From Paludisphaera borealis (GTDB lineage Bacteria; Planctomycetota; Planctomycetia; Isosphaerales; Isosphaeraceae): a stretch of 64,000 nucleotides of DNA. A program made the translations under genes and the position numbers. Shown here piece by piece: positions 47,684 to 56,360 of this stretch. Where the stretch lies: NCBI RefSeq assembly GCF_001956985.1, contig NZ_CP019082.1, forward strand, positions 5,208,001-5,272,000, in the 5' to 3' direction. The notes below the pieces were generated by a model, which was not told the origin of the DNA, did no database searches, and saw only the letters and a list, made by a program, of their open reading frames with translations. Position 1 is the stretch's first letter, and each line of letters opens with the position of its first letter.

Positions 47684-48598
47684 ATGAACGCCGACCTGGA
47701 AACAAGCGAAACGGAAGTCGAGCGGATGCGGCCGAGGCTCCTGGCCCTGGCGTATCGCATGCTCGGCAGCGCGGCCGACGCCGAGGACGCCGTGCAAGAC
47801 GCCTATCTGCGCTATCAGCAGGTTTCGGACGTCGCCGCGCCCGACGCCTGGCTCGTGAAGGCGACCACGCGGCTTTGCATCGACCGTCTCCGGCAGGCCA
47901 AACGCCGCGAGACGTACTTCGGCCCCTGGCTCCCCGAGCCGGTCGCCGAGACCTGGGCGGGGGCCGGCGACGACAGCCTGGAACTGGCGGAATCGCTGTC
48001 GATGGCGTTTCTCGTCCTGCTCGAAACCCTGTCGCCGTCGGAGCGGGCCGCCTACTTGCTGCGCGAGGTCTTCGGCTATGAATTCGAGGAGATCGCCGCG
48101 CTGCTCGACAAGACGCCGGTGAACGTCCGGCAGATCGTCGCCCGCGCCCGGAAGCATGTCGACAACAAGGATCGGCGGTTCCACTCGACGGCGGAGCAGG
48201 CCGAGGACCTCGCGGCGCGGTTCTTCGACGCCTGCCGGTCGGGCGACGTCCACGCCATCGAATCACTGCTGACGCCCGACGCGGTCCTGTACTCCGACGG
48301 CGGCGGCAAGGTCCACGCGGCACCTCGGCCCCTTACCGACCCCCGACAGATCGCCAAGCTGCTCGCTGTGACTTTCCGCAAGTTTTATCTCCACTGCGAC
48401 GAGTCGGCGACCATCGTAAACGGCCGACCGGGCGTGTTCTATTCGGCGTCAGGAAAAGCCGTCTCGCTCGTCACGTTCGCCGAGAATCGCGGGAGCGTCG
48501 GAACGCTTTACGTCGTCCTGAACCCCGACAAACTCGAACGGTGGTCTTTCTCAGGACCGGAACCCATTAACGATACGGCAAGTGAACCTCAATCCTAG
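47684..48598 (+). CDS. ECF41-family sigma factor with C-terminal regulatory domain
   Basis: 304 residues from ATG 47684 (CAGGA upstream; GTG 47654 is a longer option). Sigma2 LLALAYRMLGSAADAEDAVQDAYLRY, then the linker with WLPEPV. Sigma4 LETLSPSERAAYLLREVFGYEFEEIAALLDKTPVNVRQIVARARKHV. The C-terminal SnoaL-like extension contains the ECF41 hallmark YSDGGGK and the closing NPDKL. In this family the extension acts as a built-in anti-sigma element. The following gene encodes a carboxymuconolactone decarboxylase, the usual ECF41 partner and target. Transcribed against the flanking export genes. Confidence 0.93.
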   Translation: MNADLETSETEVERMRPRLLALAYRMLGSAADAEDAVQDAYLRYQQVSDVAAPDAWLVKATTRLCIDRLRQAKRRETYFGPWLPEPVAETWAGAGDDSLELAESLSMAFLVLLETLSPSERAAYLLREVFGYEFEEIAALLDKTPVNVRQIVARARKHVDNKDRRFHSTAEQAEDLAARFFDACRSGDVHAIESLLTPDAVLYSDGGGKVHAAPRPLTDPRQIAKLLAVTFRKFYLHCDESATIVNGRPGVFYSASGKAVSLVTFAENRGSVGTLYVVLNPDKLERWSFSGPEPINDTASEPQS

Positions 48599-48608
48599 GA
48601 GACGAATC

Positions 48609-49073
48609 ATGAACCAGCGCATGGAATACGCGAGCGCGTCGCCCGAACCGATGAAGGCCATGTTCGCCCTCGGCTCGTACCTCGAACGCTGCGGGCTGGA
48701 GTCGAGCCTTCTCGAACTGGTCAAGATCCGGGCGTCGCAGATCAACGGCTGCGGCTTCTGCCTCGACATGCACACGAAGGACGCCCGGGCCGCGGGCGAG
48801 ACCGAGCAGCGGATCTACCTGCTGAACGTCTGGCGCGAGGCGCCGCAATTCACCGACCGCGAGCGCGCGGCGCTCGCCTGGACCGAGGCCGTGACGCGGA
48901 TCGCCGACGGCGGCCCGTCCGACGAGGTCTACGAGCAGGCGCGCGGGCAGTTCAGCGAGAAGGAGCTGACCGACCTGACCTGGGCCGCAGTCGTCATCAA
49001 CAGCTACAACCGCCTCGCCGTCAGCTTCCGGATCACGCCCGGAACCTACAAGGTGGGCCAGTTCAAAGTGTGA
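48609..49073 (+). CDS. Carboxymuconolactone decarboxylase/AhpD-like protein
   Basis: 154 residues from ATG 48609 with AGGAGA upstream. SSLLELVKIRASQINGCGFCLDMHTKDARA gives the E...CxxC...H site (Cys 48, Cys 51, His 55) of AhpD-type alkylhydroperoxidases, probably a thiol-dependent peroxide or redox enzyme. The gene follows the ECF41 factor by 10 bases and is the expected regulon member (ECF41 with its CMD partner). Its substrate is not known for most members. Confidence 0.92.
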   Translation: MNQRMEYASASPEPMKAMFALGSYLERCGLESSLLELVKIRASQINGCGFCLDMHTKDARAAGETEQRIYLLNVWREAPQFTDRERAALAWTEAVTRIADGGPSDEVYEQARGQFSEKELTDLTWAAVVINSYNRLAVSFRITPGTYKVGQFKV

Positions 49074-49118
49074 TCGGAACGGGCTCGTATTCGGGGCGGT
49101 CCAGCTCACGCGAGCCGC

Positions 49119-50444
49119 TCAGTCGGCGCCCAGGAGTTTTCTCGTCCAGGGGACGACGAGGTGGATCAGTCGCTGGCGCTCGACGACGACGGCGGCCTCG
49201 CACATCGTGGCGGTCTTGAGCGTCTGGGCCGAGCCGGATCGGGACGACCAGCGGAAGCGGTTGTTGCGAGGGCCGTCGTCGGCGAGCCGGCCGGCCGGGC
49301 GTTCCTCCAGATGGATGTGGACCCGCAGCAAGACCCCTGGCGCGTACTTTTTCAAGAAGCTCTCGACCAGGTCGGGGTGCGGCAGGGCCGTCTCCATGGC
49401 GAGCTTCGTGGCGGGCATCTCCGACACGGCGGCGACGCGGCCGTGGATGAACCCGTGCTCTTCGCGCTTGACGGTGGCGGGGACGACCTCGACGTGGTCG
49501 CCGACGTTGATCTTCTTCCCCTCGCCGGCGGCGACGAACACGATGCATTCAGAGGGGCCGCGGACCTCGTCGGCGGCGGAATCGGTCCGCTCCGTCGACA
49601 GCAAGACCACCGGCGAACCCTCGTGGACCATCTCGTTGACGGCCGTCAGGATCTGGGTGACTTTCCCCTCCACCGGCGCGATGATCCGCGACGTGCGATC
49701 GAGCTTCGCGCGCTCGAGGTCGAGCTTGGTTTCGAGCCGATTGATCTCCAGCCGTCGCTGGAGCGCGGTCTTGCGACGCGCGTTCTCGGCGGTGAGCCAG
49801 GTGAGGCTCAGCTCGGCGATCTTCGTGCCGCCGACATCGACGTTGTTGCGGATCTCGTAGAGCTTTTCGAGTGATTCGAGCAGGTCGAGGTTGCTCAACT
49901 GGTTCCGCGAACGGAGCCGCTCGGACCCGTCCTTGATCATCTCGGCCACCTTGAGGCCGATCCGGTTGTTGTCGATCGTCGTCTGGAGCGTCTGGCGAAG
50001 CTGATGGACGGCCAGCTCCTGCGTTTTGCGCTCGTCTTGCTCGAACTCGGTGAGCCGGACGTCCTCGTTCCTCAGCTCGTCGAGGCGCGTCTGGGTCTCA
50101 TGGATCTCGTCCTTCAGGTTTTCCTGCGACAGCAGGCCGATTTTGAGGCCCTTGGCGACTCGATCGCCGAGCTTGACGTCGAGTGAAGCCAGCCGGCCGT
50201 CGCCGTGCGAGCGGACCTGGGCGAGCGTGTCCTTGTCGATCAGCAGGATGCCGTCGCCGTGCACCTTCTTGGGCACTTCATACAGGAACGCGAACGTCAC
50301 CGCCGCGCCGCAGATCAGGAACAGGGTCGTCAGCGAAGCCCAGGCGTGGGGCGACGTGACCTCGACCAGAGCGTCGAGATCCTCGAGCGCGGGGCCGTGA
50401 CTCTCGATCGCCGGCTTGGGGGCTGCGGTTTCGGTCGCGGTCAT
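49119..50444 (-). CDS. HlyD-type membrane fusion protein of NHLM-like export system
   Basis: 441 residues. One N-terminal membrane helix (ASLTTLFLICGAAVTFAFLY), then a biotinyl-lipoyl-like half (LIDKDTLAQVRSHGDGRLASLDVKLGDRV) and a long coiled-coil hairpin (about 115-260). The second half-lipoyl segment is RIIAPVEGKVTQILTAVNEMVHEGSPVVLLST and a beta barrel follows. It links the ABC exporter in the inner membrane to the outside, forming the export channel with the fused ABC protein. The GG-peptide gene lies 64 bases upstream on the same strand; the ABC gene lies 1.7 kb downstream, separated by the ECF41 operon on the other strand. Confidence 0.88.
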   Translation of the reverse strand: MTATETAAPKPAIESHGPALEDLDALVEVTSPHAWASLTTLFLICGAAVTFAFLYEVPKKVHGDGILLIDKDTLAQVRSHGDGRLASLDVKLGDRVAKGLKIGLLSQENLKDEIHETQTRLDELRNEDVRLTEFEQDERKTQELAVHQLRQTLQTTIDNNRIGLKVAEMIKDGSERLRSRNQLSNLDLLESLEKLYEIRNNVDVGGTKIAELSLTWLTAENARRKTALQRRLEINRLETKLDLERAKLDRTSRIIAPVEGKVTQILTAVNEMVHEGSPVVLLSTERTDSAADEVRGPSECIVFVAAGEGKKINVGDHVEVVPATVKREEHGFIHGRVAAVSEMPATKLAMETALPHPDLVESFLKKYAPGVLLRVHIHLEERPAGRLADDGPRNNRFRWSSRSGSAQTLKTATMCEAAVVVERQRLIHLVVPWTRKLLGAD

Positions 50445-50508
50445 GAATCATCCGGCCCCAGGCTCTTGGTCCCCGACCGCGTGCGGCGGTTCAGGAAGTG
50501 ATCCCGGC

Positions 50509-50700
50509 TCAGGTGTTGGGATTCGGTGTATTGCCGTTGCCCGGGGGTGTGGGCGGAGGAGTCGGCGTCGGCGGGATCACGCCGATCTTGGCGCCGCCGG
50601 AAATCCGCCGCAGCTCGTCGGGCGTCAGATTGACGGTGTCCGAGGACTTCTTGGGCGAGTTGTCCGAATCCTTCGGCGGATTGTGGCTCGATGCAGCCAT
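50509..50700 (-). CDS. Double-glycine leader peptide with Pro/Thr/Asn-rich core
   Basis: 63 residues from ATG 50700, with AGGAGA seven bases upstream, the strongest ribosome site of the cluster. Residues 1-36 look like a bacteriocin-type leader: polar start, then NLTPDELRRISGG with Gly 35-Gly 36, the C39 peptidase cleavage motif. The predicted core, residues 37-63, begins AKIGVIPPTPTPPP and ends NTPNPNT: ten Pro, five Thr, four Asn, no Cys and no Ser, so lanthionine or disulfide chemistry is excluded. Directly upstream of the HlyD gene. Probably the exported cargo; whether it is a bacteriocin, signal or structural peptide is unknown. Confidence 0.7.
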   Translation of the reverse strand: MAASSHNPPKDSDNSPKKSSDTVNLTPDELRRISGGAKIGVIPPTPTPPPTPPGNGNTPNPNT

Positions 50701-50845
50701 GGGGGAATCTCCTACTTCCAGAGACGGGATCGTCAGCCATTTTCCTTGCCGGAAAGATACGCGGATTCCAAGTTATTCTTACACATCGCGACGGCCGTGC
50801 GACGAGAAAAGAATCGCTTGGGAATGCGCCGTGTTCATTGGTTCA

Positions 50846-53800
50846 TTATGGCGCAGCGAACGGCCGTTCGGGGAAGTCGAGGTCGTCGCGAAGGGCGCGG
50901 AGGGGCTCGCGATCAAGGATCGCGTTGAGATCGTGGTCAGCGCGGATGCGCGGCCCGTCCCGGAACCCGAGGGCCCACGCGAGTCGAAAGTCGTCGACCG
51001 CGGCTTGGATGAACAGTTCCCGCACGGCGTCGCCGCGTGGGGGGAGGGGGGCGCGGCCGTAGCCGACGAGACAGGCGCGGGCCGCCGCTTGCGAGGCCAG
51101 GGTCGCCAGCTCGTCGCGGTTCGCGCGGTTCCAGAGGGTCAGGCGTTCGGCGGCGGCGCGGGCCGAGGCGTCGGGCCGACCTTGGAGTCGGCGGACGCGG
51201 GCGAGATCCTGGAGGGCCTCGGACAGCCCCCGCCGCGTGGCCGGCTCGTCGGCGGGACCCGCCTGCGACCGCTCGGTTCGCATCAGGGTCGCGGCCTGTT
51301 CGAGGACCGCCTCGGCCTTGGCCAACTCGTTTTGATCAGCCAGGCAGCCGGCCTGCTGGACCAGTTGTCCGCTCAACTGGCATTGCAGACTCGACTTCCG
51401 GGTCGAAGTCGGGACGGCGGATTCGATCATCCGGCCGGCTTCCTTGAGGTCGTCGAGAGCGCGCGCCGGCTCGCCGAGTTGACGTCGAAGAGCGGCGAGG
51501 CTCGACAAGGAGTCGACCACGTTGTTCCAGTACTCGTCGTTGTCCGGATTGACGCTCAGAAGCTCCCGGAGCGCCTGGAGCGATTCTTCGAAGTAGGGCA
51601 GGCTCTTGGTCGGGTCTCCCAGATCGACGTATTGCTCTCCCAGATTGCCGAGCGAGATGGCGAGAAAGTACTTGTATTCGTGGGCGTCGACCGATTCGGC
51701 GACGGCTCGACGGTGCTCGACGACGGCTTCCTGGAAGTGGACGAACGCCTTGCGGTTGTCGCGCTGCTCGTCGTGGATGTAGCCGATGTTGTTCAGGGTT
51801 CGGCCGAGTTGGTTGTGGAACAGAGCGCGTCGGGGATCGTTCTTGACGAGGGGTTCGAGGATGGTTCGAGACCGGTTGAGCGAGTCGAGCGCGTCCGCGT
51901 CTCGGCCGGAGAAATGCTGGGCGAAGGCGATCTCGCGATGGCTCTTGCCGAGTTCGACCTGGAACCGAGGGACCGACGGGTGCCCTTCCACCAGCGCCGA
52001 GCGGTAGATGATCGACTGGTCGTACGACGCCAGGGCCTTCGTGAACGCACCATCGTGCGTCTGGATGTTGCCGATGTTGTAATAACTGATCCCGAGCAAT
52101 TCGAGATCGCGGATCGGCTTGGGGCCCGGCGGCGCGCGGTCGACCAGGCTCAGGCAGATCGCCTGCGACTCCTGGAACGCCTCCAGCGCCTTGGGATAGT
52201 CGAGTCGCTTGAACGAGACGAAGCCCTGATTGTTGACGACTTCCGCAAGGGCTCGCTGATACAGGATCTCGTTCGGAGACTGATCGATGAGTCGACGAAG
52301 GACTCGATGCGCCTTGGCCAACGACGCGAGGGCGCCGTCGGCTTGCTCCTGCGTCGCCTGGATCGCGCTCATTTCCGAATAGCAGGCGGCCAGCTCCATG
52401 AGGAGGTCGGAATTCGACGGGGTCAGGCCGGTCTGAACTTCGAGCACTTCCGCCGCTTCTTCGAGCGACCGCATCGCCTCGCGCGGCCGGTCGATCTTGG
52501 CCAGGACGTTGCCGATCTGGATCAGGGTCTGGGCGCGCTTCGCCTGGAGGTCCAGGTCGTGCGGGGCTTTTTCGAGCAGCCCGTCCCAGACGGCGCGGGC
52601 CTCGCGCAGGGGTTCGAGGGCCGTCTGGGGGGTGTCGATCTCGCCGCGGATGATGCCGACGCGATGATAGGCCGAGCCGAGCTGGCGACGGAGCCGGGGA
52701 TCGCTTTTCCGCTCCTCGACGAACTTCTGGTAATAGCGGAGCGCCGTCTGGAGCAGCTCCTGACGGAGCCGTCGCATGTCGAGCGAGTCTTCCTCCTTGA
52801 GTAGGGTGCTCTCGCTGACCTTGGTGAGGTATTCGTCGACGGCCGCTTGCGCCAGACTGAAGTTGTCTTCGGCTTCCTTGTGGGCCTCGACGGCGTTTCG
52901 CCGGGCGGCGTCGACGAAGGCCACGGCGATCAAAGCGATCAGGCTGAGGCCGACCAGGGCGGCGGCGGCCGAGTAGGCCCAGGTGCGGTGCCGCCGGATC
53001 CACCGCGAAAGCCGTTCCGAACGCCCCTCGGGATAGGCCGAGACCGGCTCGTCCCCCAACCAGTTCTCTAGGTCGCGGGCCAGCGCCCCGGCCGTCTCGT
53101 ACCGGTCCTCGGGCTCGTAGGCCATCGCCTTGCGGCAGACGGCGACGAGCGGCGGCGGGGCCGACGGCGCCAGAGCGAAGGGAGAGGTCAGGTTGCCCTT
53201 GAGGACGGCGGCGATGATCAGCGGCGCCCGGTCGCCGCGGAACGGGACGACCCCCGTCAGAAGCTCGTAGAGCGTGGCCCCCAGGCTGTAGACGTCGCTG
53301 CGCGGCCCGATCTGGTCGAGGTCGCCCCGAGCCTGTTCGGGGCTCATGTACGACGGCGTGCCGATGCTGGTGCCGGGCCTCGTGTCGCTCGACGACGTCG
53401 GGCCCGAGTCGTCCGGCTCGGGCTCGTCGTCGCTGAGCCCTGACGCGGCGTCGGGCTTGTCGATGATCTTGGCGAGCCCCCAGTCGACGACCAGCGTCTC
53501 GCCGTAGGGGCCGAGCATGATGTTGCCCGGCTTCAGGTCGCGATGGATCACCCCCCGGCTGTGCGCGTAGGCGAGGGTGTCGCAGGTGTCCAGAAAGCGG
53601 CGGAGGATCGCCTGGAACTCGATCCCCCAGGTGGGGGGCGACTCGCCCGCGCCGGCCTCGGCCTCGGCTTTCTTGCGGGCCTCGTGGAACCGCTGGATCG
53701 TGACCGCCAGGCTGTCGCCGCGAATCAGCCGCATCGCGTAGAACGGGCGTCCCTCGGCGTCCTTGCCCAGGCTGTAGACCGGCACGATCCCGGGATGCTC

Positions 53801-54382
53801 AAGCTTGCCGGTGATCTCGGCTTCCAGGAGGAACCGCGCGCGGAGGTCGCCGCGATCGGCGTATCGGCCCTGAAGCTTCTTGAGCGCGACCTCGCGTTGA
53901 AGTTCGCGGTCGCGAGCCACCCAGACCTGCCCGATCCCCCCCTTGGCGTGCGATCGAAGGATCTGATAGCGCGTGTCGGAGGCCGAATCCGGAAGTTCCA
54001 TGGGGCCCGGAGCGCCCTCGGCCTCGATCGAGCCCTGAGCCGGCGTCCGGTCGAGATACCGCGCCAGGAAGTCGCCGAGCTGGGGGCGGCTCTCCACGTG
54101 TTCGACCTCGGTCCGTCCGTCCGGCAAATGCGTCGCGACGCTCCAGGCTTCCAGACTGCGCCCAAGGTCGTGGTGACAGCTCTCCCAATGGGCCGCGACG
54201 ATGCGCCGCAGAACCTGGAGCTGGCGCTCGTCCAGGCCGCCTTGATCCTTGAGCAGCTCGGCCAGGGAACGGGTAGAATCCTGAGCCCATTGCGTCACCA
54301 CGCTGGCGACCGTCTCCTCCGGGATCGTGTCGGTCAACGTCGCCAGGACGGCCACCAGCAGTTCTTGATCGACGTCGGTCAC
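50846..54382 (-). CDS. Ser/Thr protein kinase with TPR-type repeats
   Basis: 1178 residues from GTG 54382. ATG 54445 and TTG 54508 are in frame upstream, but VTDVDQELLVAVLATLTD is the usual start of this kinase type. A ~130-residue N-terminal helical region is followed by the kinase domain: AKGGIGQVWVA loop (~147-154), VALKK Lys 168, HRDLKPGN (280-287), DWG in place of DFG (300-302) and GTPSYMSPEQARG. One membrane helix follows (YSAAAALVGLSLIALIAVAFV), then ~600 residues of TPR-like helical pairs (ALEPLREARAVWDGLLEKAP, GNVLAKIDRPREAMRSLEEA). It may sense the cell surface and phosphorylate cytoplasmic targets. It ends 146 bases before the GG-peptide gene on the same strand. Confidence 0.9.
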   Translation of the reverse strand: MTDVDQELLVAVLATLTDTIPEETVASVVTQWAQDSTRSLAELLKDQGGLDERQLQVLRRIVAAHWESCHHDLGRSLEAWSVATHLPDGRTEVEHVESRPQLGDFLARYLDRTPAQGSIEAEGAPGPMELPDSASDTRYQILRSHAKGGIGQVWVARDRELQREVALKKLQGRYADRGDLRARFLLEAEITGKLEHPGIVPVYSLGKDAEGRPFYAMRLIRGDSLAVTIQRFHEARKKAEAEAGAGESPPTWGIEFQAILRRFLDTCDTLAYAHSRGVIHRDLKPGNIMLGPYGETLVVDWGLAKIIDKPDAASGLSDDEPEPDDSGPTSSSDTRPGTSIGTPSYMSPEQARGDLDQIGPRSDVYSLGATLYELLTGVVPFRGDRAPLIIAAVLKGNLTSPFALAPSAPPPLVAVCRKAMAYEPEDRYETAGALARDLENWLGDEPVSAYPEGRSERLSRWIRRHRTWAYSAAAALVGLSLIALIAVAFVDAARRNAVEAHKEAEDNFSLAQAAVDEYLTKVSESTLLKEEDSLDMRRLRQELLQTALRYYQKFVEERKSDPRLRRQLGSAYHRVGIIRGEIDTPQTALEPLREARAVWDGLLEKAPHDLDLQAKRAQTLIQIGNVLAKIDRPREAMRSLEEAAEVLEVQTGLTPSNSDLLMELAACYSEMSAIQATQEQADGALASLAKAHRVLRRLIDQSPNEILYQRALAEVVNNQGFVSFKRLDYPKALEAFQESQAICLSLVDRAPPGPKPIRDLELLGISYYNIGNIQTHDGAFTKALASYDQSIIYRSALVEGHPSVPRFQVELGKSHREIAFAQHFSGRDADALDSLNRSRTILEPLVKNDPRRALFHNQLGRTLNNIGYIHDEQRDNRKAFVHFQEAVVEHRRAVAESVDAHEYKYFLAISLGNLGEQYVDLGDPTKSLPYFEESLQALRELLSVNPDNDEYWNNVVDSLSSLAALRRQLGEPARALDDLKEAGRMIESAVPTSTRKSSLQCQLSGQLVQQAGCLADQNELAKAEAVLEQAATLMRTERSQAGPADEPATRRGLSEALQDLARVRRLQGRPDASARAAAERLTLWNRANRDELATLASQAAARACLVGYGRAPLPPRGDAVRELFIQAAVDDFRLAWALGFRDGPRIRADHDLNAILDREPLRALRDDLDFPERPFAAP

Positions 54383-54728
54383 AAAGACCCCCCAACCTTG
54401 CCCGTGTCGTTTCGACGCGGGTCGATCGCTTGCACGATCATGCATCCTCGCTTTGTCGGAAGCTCGCTTTCCATCATTGAGTTTGGTCGATCCCGGCGGC
54501 GTGTTCAATTGGAGATGCCGTCACCCCGCGCCCGGAATTCTCGAACCGTCGCACGGCCCAAGCTCGTGGAAGAAACCCGGCGGCGCGATTCTCGTCGCGC
54601 GGATCGATTTTTCGCAATTCTTTTTGTATAAAAGGCGAGAATGCGGCCGGGAGTCATGGACGAGGGGGAGCCGCGACCCGTAGAATGGAGTTCTGCCGTA
54701 CCTGTGAACGCCGTGTGGGGAGGCGGAG
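54383..54728. other. Divergent intergenic region (kinase / sufR)
   Basis: About 345 bases. TATAAA at 54627-54632 inside an AT-rich stretch is a plausible -10 for sufR, flanked by an ATTCTCG/CGAGAAT inverted pair about 50 bases apart that might be an operator. Both are weak calls. Confidence 0.3.
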
Positions 54729-55427
54729 ATGATGTCCGAGTCGTCCGATCGAAGCCTGTTGGACTTGATCCGCCGCCGCGGTCCCTTGACCGTCAACGAG
54801 ATGGTCGCGGAGATGGGCGTGACCGGCACGGCGGTGCGCAATCGGCTGGCGCGGTTGGTCGGCAACGGCTTGGTGGAGCGACGGTCGCGCCAGGACGGGC
54901 GAGGCCGCCCCAAGCACACGTACGAGGCGAGCGTCGAGGCGCATAAGCGGCTCGGCCAGAACTACGCCGACCTCGCCGTCGCGCTCTGGGAGGAGATGAT
55001 GGGGACGATGGCCGACCGCAAGCTCAGGCGGCATCTGTTCCTGAGAGTCACCGAACGGCTGGCCGACGTCTACCGGGCGCAGGTCAAGGGGGACGAGTGG
55101 GAGGGCCGCCTGGTTCAGCTCAGCGGCCTGCTTCAGGGGCGCGGGGTCGAGGCCGAGGTGGCCCGGGACGACGCCGTCGTGCTGCCGTTCCTTCGTCAGC
55201 ACTCGTGCCCGTATTACGAGCTCGCGGAGATGGACCGGGCGATCTGCGGCCTGGAACGAAAAATGTTGGAAAAGATCCTGGGCGCGGGGCTGAAGCTCAG
55301 CCAATGCCGTCTCGACGGCGACCGCTCGTGCGATTTCCAGGCCAAGCCGGCCGTGAGCCTGGCGGTCGGAGGATCGTCCCAGGGATTTGGAAGCCTGTCT
55401 TACGAAGACGATCTCAACAGGGTGTAA
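54729..55427 (+). CDS. sufR: SufR-like Fe-S cluster sensing repressor
   Basis: 232 residues from ATG 54729 (GGGAGG 5 bases upstream). N-terminal winged helix: LLDLIRRRGPLTVNEMVAEMGVTGTAVRNRLARLVGNGLVERR. The C-terminal part has cysteines at 160, 173, 193 and 201 (HSCPYYEL, AICGLE, SQCRLDGDRSCDF), the spacing used by SufR to hold a [4Fe-4S] cluster. SufR represses suf genes when clusters are plentiful. Its stop is 5 bases before sufC, so it opens the operon and likely regulates it. Confidence 0.9.
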   Translation: MMSESSDRSLLDLIRRRGPLTVNEMVAEMGVTGTAVRNRLARLVGNGLVERRSRQDGRGRPKHTYEASVEAHKRLGQNYADLAVALWEEMMGTMADRKLRRHLFLRVTERLADVYRAQVKGDEWEGRLVQLSGLLQGRGVEAEVARDDAVVLPFLRQHSCPYYELAEMDRAICGLERKMLEKILGAGLKLSQCRLDGDRSCDFQAKPAVSLAVGGSSQGFGSLSYEDDLNRV

Positions 55428-55432
55428 TTTCG

Positions 55433-56275
55433 ATGAGCAAGGTACTTCGGATCGAGAATCTACGAGTCGCCATCGAGGGCAAGGAGATCCTGAAAGGGGT
55501 CGACCTGACCATCAAGCAGGGCGAAGTCCATGCGCTGATGGGCCCCAACGGCTCGGGAAAGAGCACCCTGAGCTACGCTCTGATGGGCCACCCGAACTAC
55601 GAAGTGACCGGCGGCACGGTCACGATCGACGGCCAGGACCTTCTGGCCCTGGAACCCGACGAGCGGGCCAAGGCGGGCGTCTTCCTGGCGTTCCAGTACC
55701 CCACGGCGATCCCCGGCGTGACGGTCGCCAACTTCCTGCGGCACGCGGTCACCAACGTCCGCAACCCGGAGCGGAAGGAAGGCCAGGACCTGATCCCGAT
55801 GCGCGACTTCCGCAAGGAGCTGCGCCAGGAGATGGACGACTTGGGCATGGACCAGGAGTTCGCCCGCCGCTACCTGAATGAAGGGTTCTCCGGCGGCGAG
55901 AAGAAGCGGGCCGAGATCCTTCAACTGGCGATGCTTCGGCCGGCCTTCGCGATCCTCGACGAAACCGACAGCGGCCTCGACATCGACGCCGTCCGGATCG
56001 TTTCCGAGGGAGTCAACCGGGTCGCCGCCAAGCACTCGACCGGCGTTCTGGTCATCACCCACTACGAACGCATTTTGACCTACATCAAGCCCCAGTTCGT
56101 GCACATCCTCTTCGGCGGCCAGATCGTCGAGGAAGGGGGCCCCGAACTGGTCAAGCAGCTCGAACGCGAAGGCTACGACTGGGTCCGCGCCAAGTACCCC
56201 GAGGCGGCCCGCGACGAAGACGAATTGGAAGCCGCCAACCCCAACCCGCAGGGCGCCGGCCAGTTGGTCAAGTGA
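55433..56275 (+). CDS. sufC: Fe-S assembly ATPase SufC
   Basis: 280 residues from ATG 55433. ABC-type ATPase without membrane domain: Walker A LMGPNGSGKST, Q-loop LAFQYP, signature EGFSGGEKKR, Walker B AILDETDSGLD, His switch VITHYER. It energises the SufBCD scaffold that builds Fe-S clusters. It carries a C-terminal tail of about 30 residues (EDELEAANPNPQGAGQLVK) longer than standard SufC. It overlaps neither neighbour and stands 85 bases before sufB. Confidence 0.97.
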   Translation: MSKVLRIENLRVAIEGKEILKGVDLTIKQGEVHALMGPNGSGKSTLSYALMGHPNYEVTGGTVTIDGQDLLALEPDERAKAGVFLAFQYPTAIPGVTVANFLRHAVTNVRNPERKEGQDLIPMRDFRKELRQEMDDLGMDQEFARRYLNEGFSGGEKKRAEILQLAMLRPAFAILDETDSGLDIDAVRIVSEGVNRVAAKHSTGVLVITHYERILTYIKPQFVHILFGGQIVEEGGPELVKQLEREGYDWVRAKYPEAARDEDELEAANPNPQGAGQLVK

Positions 56276-56360
56276 CCCGACGGCCCCGTGACGCCCCCGC
56301 GCGTCGTTGACGAGACCCGGCGAGACAGACGATTCCCAACGAGAACAAGAGGAAACCGCG

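Noticed and set aside
50509-50700. NHLP (nitrile-hydratase-like leader) or lanthipeptide precursor assignment for the small peptide
   Set aside because: The leader is too short for an NHLP domain and the core has no Cys or Ser. Only the double-glycine motif supports the export call.
50498-52804. 768-codon plus-strand frame opposite the TPR kinase
   Set aside because: Antisense to a gene with clear kinase motifs and repeats; no domain of its own.
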